In this document: positions 58,686-64,000 of the stretch, in pieces
How the letters are laid out: the number at the start of each line of letters is the position of its first letter
How positions within the stretch are numbered: the stretch's first letter is position 1
Assembly (NCBI RefSeq): GCF_000830005.1
Contig: NZ_CP010407.1
Coordinates: 1,386,001-1,450,000 of the forward strand
Direction of reading: 5' to 3'
Source of the DNA: Streptomyces vietnamensis
GTDB lineage: Bacteria; Actinomycetota; Actinomycetes; Streptomycetales; Streptomycetaceae
Length of the DNA stretch: 64,000 nt
Made by a program: the position numbers and the translations under genes
The notes under the pieces: model-generated
The model's input: only the letters and a program-made list of their open reading frames with translations
Told to the model about the DNA's origin: nothing
Database searches by the model: none

Positions 58686-61181
58686 TCAGCGACCTGCGCT
58701 GTCGACCACCTCGGCCCACTCGTCGAGCAGGGCCTGGGCGGAGGCGTCGTCGGGCCCCTCCGCCCACAGATGGGTGACGGCCTCGGCGGGGTCCGGCAGC
58801 ACCATCACCCACCGCCCGTCGGCCTCGACCACCCGGACTCCGTCGGTGGTGTCCACGGAGCGGCTGCCCGCGGCCTCCACCACCCTGCGCATCACGAGCC
58901 CCTTCACGGCCCACGGGGTCGCGATGTCCTTCTTCAGGACGTGCGCCCGCGGGATCCGGGCGTCGATCTGGCTCAGCGTGAGCTGCGTCCGCGCCACGAG
59001 ACCGATCAGCCGCACGAAGGCGGCGGCCCCGTCGAAGACGCTGCTGAACTCGGGCACGATGAACCCGCCGCGCCCGTCGCCACCGAAGATCGTCGACTCC
59101 TCGCGTCCCACCCGGGTGAGGTCGTCGGGCGAGGTGGTCGTCCACTCGACCTGGGTGCCGTGGTACGCGGCGACCTGCTCGGCGATGCGCGTCGTGGTGA
59201 CCGGCAGCGCGACCCGCCCGGACCGCCGCTCGGCCGCCACCAGGTCGAGGAGCACCAGGAGCGCCCGGTCGTCCTCGATGATCCGCCCCCGCTCGTCCAC
59301 GAGCGAGAGCCGCTCGCCGACGGGGTCGAACCGCACCCCGAACGCGGCCCGCGCCGAGGCCACGATCTCCCCGAGCCGTACGAGGCCGGCCCGCCGGCTC
59401 TCGGCCGACTCGGTGGGCCGGGACTCGTCGAGCCCGGGGTTGATCGTCAGCGAGTCGACCTGGAGCCGCCCGAGCAGACTGGGCAGGACGAGCCCGGCGC
59501 TGCCGTTGGAGGCGTCCACGACGACCTTCAGCCCCGCCTCGGCGATCCCCGTGGTGTCGACGTTCCGCAGCAGCGAGCCGGTGTACGAGTCGAAGACGCT
59601 CGCGGGGAACGACAGGTCGCCGATCTCCCCGGGGAACGCCCGCCGGTACTCCTGGCGCGCGAACACCCGGTCGAGCTTCCGCTGCCCGCCCTGCGAGAGG
59701 TCCGCCCCGCGTTCGTCGAAGAACATGATGTCCACGGAGTCGGGCACCCCGGGCGAGGTCCGCACCATGATCCCGCCGGCGCTTCCCCGCGCGGTCTGCT
59801 GCCGCGCCACCGGCAGCGGTACGTTCTCCAGGTCCCGTACGTCGATGGCGCTGGCCTGCAGCGCGGAGATCACTGCCCGCTTCAGCGCCCGGGCACCCCG
59901 GGAGTGATCACGCGCGGTGGTGACGGTCGACCCCTTCTTCAGGGTCGTGGCGTACGCCCCCGCCAGCCGTACGGCCAGCTCGGGGGTGATCTCCACGTTC
60001 AGGATGCCGGAGACCCCGCGCGCCCCGAAGAGATGGGCCTGGCCCCGGGACTCCCAGATGACCGAGGTGTTGACGAAGGCGCCGGCCTCGATCGTCTTGA
60101 AGGGGTAGACGCGCACGTTCCCCTGCACGATCGATTCTTCTCCGACGAGGCACTCGTCCCCGATGACGGCTCCGTCCTCGATCCGGGCGGCCCGCATGAT
60201 GTCGGTGTTCTTCCCGATCACGCAGCCCCGCAGATTGCTCTGCTGCCCGATGTAGACGTTGTCGTGGACGACCGCCTTGTGCAGGAAGGCACCGCTCTTC
60301 ACGACCACGTTCGAGCCGATGACGGTGTGCTCACGGATCTCGGCGCCGGCCTCGACCTTGGCGTAGTCACCGATGTAGAGCGGTCCGCGCAGCTCCGCCT
60401 CGGGATGGACCTCGGCACCTTCGGCGACCCACACCCCGGGCGAGATCTCGAAGCCGTCGATGTCGACCTGGACCTTGCCCTCCAGGACGTCCGCCTGGGC
60501 CTTCACATAGCTCTCGTGGGTGCCGACGTCCTCCCAGTAGCCCTCGGCGACATAGCCGAAGATCGGCTTGCCCTCCTTCATGAGCTGCGGGAAGACATCG
60601 CCGGACCAGTCGACCGGAACATCCGCTTCGACGTAGTCGAAGACCTCGGGCTCCATCACGTAGATGCCCGTGTTCACGGTGTCCGAGAAGACCTGCCCCC
60701 AGGTGGGTTTCTCGAGGAAGCGCTCGACCTTGCCCTCTTCGTCGACGATCGTGATCCCGAATTCCAGCGGATTGGGCACCCTGGTCAGACAGACCGTGAC
60801 GAGGGCGCCCTTCTCCTTGTGGAAGGCGATGAGATCGGAGAGGTCGAAATCGGTGAGCGCGTCCCCCGAGATTACGAGAAAAGCGTCGTCCTTCAACGCT
60901 TCCTCGGCGTTCTTCACACTTCCCGCTGTACCGAGTGGCTTTTCCTCGTTGGCATACGTGAGCTCCATCCCGAGCTCTTCTCCGTCGCCGAAGTAGTTCC
61001 TGACGAGAGAGGCGAGAAACTGCACGGTGACGACGGTCTCGTTGAGACCGTGCCTCTTGAGCAGTCGTAGGACGTGCTCCATGATCGGCCGGTTCACCAC
61101 CGGCAGCAGAGGCTTGGGCATGCTCGAGGTCATGGGGCGAAGGCGGGTTCCTTCGCCACCGGCCATCACGACGGCCTTCAT
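58686..61181 (-). CDS. manC: Mannose-1-phosphate guanylyltransferase fused to a phosphomutase-like domain
   Basis: 831 residues; GAGGAC 8 nt before ATG 61181. Residues 1-235: nucleotidyltransferase ([25 protein letters not shown]). About 250-370: left-handed beta-helix hexapeptides ([20 protein letters not shown]). About 380-831: phosphomannomutase-like half. In the last part the phosphoserine loop TASHNP of active mutases is replaced ([20 protein letters not shown], about residue 475), so the mutase half is probably regulatory or inactive. The transferase would make GDP-mannose for glycans and glycolipids. It follows pgsA on the same strand. Confidence 0.87.
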   Translation of the reverse strand: MKAVVMAGGEGTRLRPMTSSMPKPLLPVVNRPIMEHVLRLLKRHGLNETVVTVQFLASLVRNYFGDGEELGMELTYANEEKPLGTAGSVKNAEEALKDDAFLVISGDALTDFDLSDLIAFHKEKGALVTVCLTRVPNPLEFGITIVDEEGKVERFLEKPTWGQVFSDTVNTGIYVMEPEVFDYVEADVPVDWSGDVFPQLMKEGKPIFGYVAEGYWEDVGTHESYVKAQADVLEGKVQVDIDGFEISPGVWVAEGAEVHPEAELRGPLYIGDYAKVEAGAEIREHTVIGSNVVVKSGAFLHKAVVHDNVYIGQQSNLRGCVIGKNTDIMRAARIEDGAVIGDECLVGEESIVQGNVRVYPFKTIEAGAFVNTSVIWESRGQAHLFGARGVSGILNVEITPELAVRLAGAYATTLKKGSTVTTARDHSRGARALKRAVISALQASAIDVRDLENVPLPVARQQTARGSAGGIMVRTSPGVPDSVDIMFFDERGADLSQGGQRKLDRVFARQEYRRAFPGEIGDLSFPASVFDSYTGSLLRNVDTTGIAEAGLKVVVDASNGSAGLVLPSLLGRLQVDSLTINPGLDESRPTESAESRRAGLVRLGEIVASARAAFGVRFDPVGERLSLVDERGRIIEDDRALLVLLDLVAAERRSGRVALPVTTTRIAEQVAAYHGTQVEWTTTSPDDLTRVGREESTIFGGDGRGGFIVPEFSSVFDGAAAFVRLIGLVARTQLTLSQIDARIPRAHVLKKDIATPWAVKGLVMRRVVEAAGSRSVDTTDGVRVVEADGRWVMVLPDPAEAVTHLWAEGPDDASAQALLDEWAEVVDSAGR

Positions 61182-61297
61182 GTCGGAAGCGTCCTCCTTG
61201 AAGAGACGACGGTCCTGCCGACTTCACCTGTCCGTTCAGGGACCCTCGGACGTCCTCGTTGTTGCCGGCAACGCTGCTCGACACAGGACAGACGGGC

Positions 61298-61906
61298 TCA
61301 ATCGGCCGCGGTATCCGCCTTCACGAGTCGACGGACCTGGACCACGTAGAGGATCCCTGCCCACCAATACAGAGTTGTACCCCATCCGGCGAAGGCCCAC
61401 CCGAAAACTTCAGCGAGTGACGAAAGCCAGCCGGTTCCGTCACTGAGAAGCAGCAGCGGGAAGGCGTACATCAAGTTGAAAGTCGCAGCTTTCCCGAGGA
61501 AGTTCACCTGCGGCGGCGGGTAGCCGTGCCGGCGGAGGATTCCCACCATCACGAGCAACATCAACTCGCGGGCGAAAAGAGCGGCGGTCAGCCAGAGCGG
61601 CAGGATCTCGCGCCAGGTCAGCCCGATGAGCGTGGAAACGATGTAGAGCCGGTCGGCGGCGGGGTCGAGCAGCCGGCCGAGGCTGCTGATCTGGTTCCAG
61701 CGCCGGGCGAGCTTCCCGTCGAGATAGTCGCTGACGCCGCTGAGCATCAGCACGAGCAGGGCCCAGCCATCGCTGTTGGGACCACCGAACACGGGCCGGA
61801 GGATCAGCCACAGGAAGAGCGGCACACCCACGAGGCGAGCCATGCTCAGGATATTGGGGATGGTGAGGACCCGGTCGGTCTGAACGCGAGTCTCCTGGAC
61901 CTCCAC
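61298..61906 (-). CDS. pgsA: CDP-alcohol phosphatidyltransferase (PgsA-like)
   Basis: 202 residues from GTG 61906 with AGGAGG 7-8 nt upstream. The family's metal-binding signature D-x2-D-G-x2-A-R-x8-9-G-x3-D-x3-D is present in SDYLDGKLARRWNQISSLGR, LLDPAADR. About five or six membrane helices. It transfers a phosphatidyl group from CDP-diacylglycerol to an alcohol, most likely glycerol-3-phosphate, at the membrane. Its position before the manC-DUF881 cluster matches pgsA2 (Rv1822). Confidence 0.9.
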   Translation of the reverse strand: MEVQETRVQTDRVLTIPNILSMARLVGVPLFLWLILRPVFGGPNSDGWALLVLMLSGVSDYLDGKLARRWNQISSLGRLLDPAADRLYIVSTLIGLTWREILPLWLTAALFARELMLLVMVGILRRHGYPPPQVNFLGKAATFNLMYAFPLLLLSDGTGWLSSLAEVFGWAFAGWGTTLYWWAGILYVVQVRRLVKADTAAD

Positions 61907-62011
61907 CCGGGGGCCTCCTGCTGGGAACGTACGGACGATGCCCCCTGACCTTACCCTCAGCCACAACACCGCCGCGCACAGGGGCACCGCCTACCAGGAG
62001 AACGCAAAAAT

Positions 62012-62046
62012 GCCTCAACCCCCGGACAAGGTCCGGGGGTTGAGGC
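62012..62046 (-). terminator. rRNA operon terminator
   Basis: GCCTCAACCCCCGGAC pairs perfectly over 16 bp with its complement around an AAG loop, and on the minus strand is followed by TTTTT. It lies 9 bp after the 5S 3' end. Confidence 0.93.
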
Positions 62047-62054
62047 TAAAAATT

Positions 62055-62173
62055 GTTCGGCGGCGTCCTACTCTCCCACAGGGTCCCCCCTGCAGTACCA
62101 TCGGCGCTGAAAGGCTTAGCTTCCGGGTTCGGAATGTAACCGGGCGTTTCCCTAACGCTATGACCACCGAAAC
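62055..62173 (-). rRNA. rrf: 5S ribosomal RNA
   Basis: 119 nt. On the minus strand it starts GTTTCGGTGGTCATAGCG and ends CGCCGCCGAAC; these ends pair to form helix I. The internal CCCGGTTACATTCCGAACCC and GATGGTACTGC are the universal loops. Ends are set by comparison with the known Streptomyces 5S layout and may be off by one or two bases. Confidence 0.95.
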
Positions 62174-62254
62174 ACTATGAAGTTACGAACCGCCGCACCC
62201 CGCAGGGGGCGTGTTCGTTGCTTCAGAACTAACACAGTGGACGCGAGCAACTGA

Positions 62255-64000
<1,746 letters not shown>

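Noticed and set aside
58548..61070. 840-codon open frame on the plus strand opposite manC
   Set aside because: Composition typical of an antisense frame (Asp/Val/Gly/His-rich); the minus-strand ManC fusion is unambiguous.
61938..62180. 80-codon plus-strand open frame between pgsA and 5S
   Set aside because: It crosses the rRNA terminator hairpin and the 5S gene.

Overview
The window is chromosomal DNA from a high-GC actinomycete, almost certainly a Streptomyces. Evidence for this is strong third-position G+C bias, frequent GTG starts, ATGA/GTGA gene overlaps, DUF6230/DUF6114 secreted/membrane gene pairs, a DUF5999 small protein, and the actinobacterial block pgsA - manC - DUF881 - sbp - DUF881 - FHA (GarA) - ftsR - DUF151 - MerR - gcvP. 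It ends in the 5S and 23S genes of an rRNA operon on the minus strand.

Layout. 1-2.8 kb: the start of a secreted purple-acid-phosphatase-like protein, a secreted YVTN propeller protein and a DedA membrane protein. 2.8-7.2 kb: a tightly overlapping minus-strand operon of three DUF6230 proteins, two DUF6114 membrane proteins and one unknown secreted protein, with a divergent TetR gene and a perfect dyad between them. 7.2-9.5 kb: signal peptidase I, an AraC regulator and a Rieske lipoprotein. 9.5-27.4 kb: a genomic island. 27.4-47.9 kb: ordinary accessory and housekeeping metabolism, regulators (LysR, MocR/PdxR, PadR, tandem MerR) and EamA exporters. 47.9-61.9 kb: gcvP under a glycine riboswitch, dinB, and the conserved cell-growth/central-metabolism cluster. 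62.0-64 kb: rRNA.

The island is the most notable region. It is bounded by a 196-bp direct repeat (9333-9528 and 27253-27448, three mismatches) that duplicates the 3' end of the Rieske gene, so the left junction keeps a complete gene and the right junction holds a promoterless fragment. Just inside each repeat lie several copies of CTGGGGAGAA. The cargo is a VapBC-type toxin-antitoxin pair, a 2849-residue secreted RHS protein, its immunity gene, a chain of orphan toxin-tip and immunity-like genes mixed with IS5 fragments, and a divergent 1486-residue secreted multi-domain partner. The RHS protein carries two lectin modules, an intein-like HINT domain and a C-terminal SCP1.201/DddA-type deaminase toxin. 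The Imm1-like immunity gene overlaps the toxin stop codon by ATGA. No integrase was found.

How genes work together. The RHS shell probably delivers a deaminase into competitors while the Imm1 protein protects the producer. The orphan tip and two related immunity-like proteins look like an archive of older specificities. In the core region, a glycine-sensing RNA controls gcvP, and GarA-like FHA, FtsR and McdR-like MerR proteins link metabolism with growth and division, as in the syntenic mycobacterial locus. All functional statements are from sequence reading and family knowledge; no database search was run.
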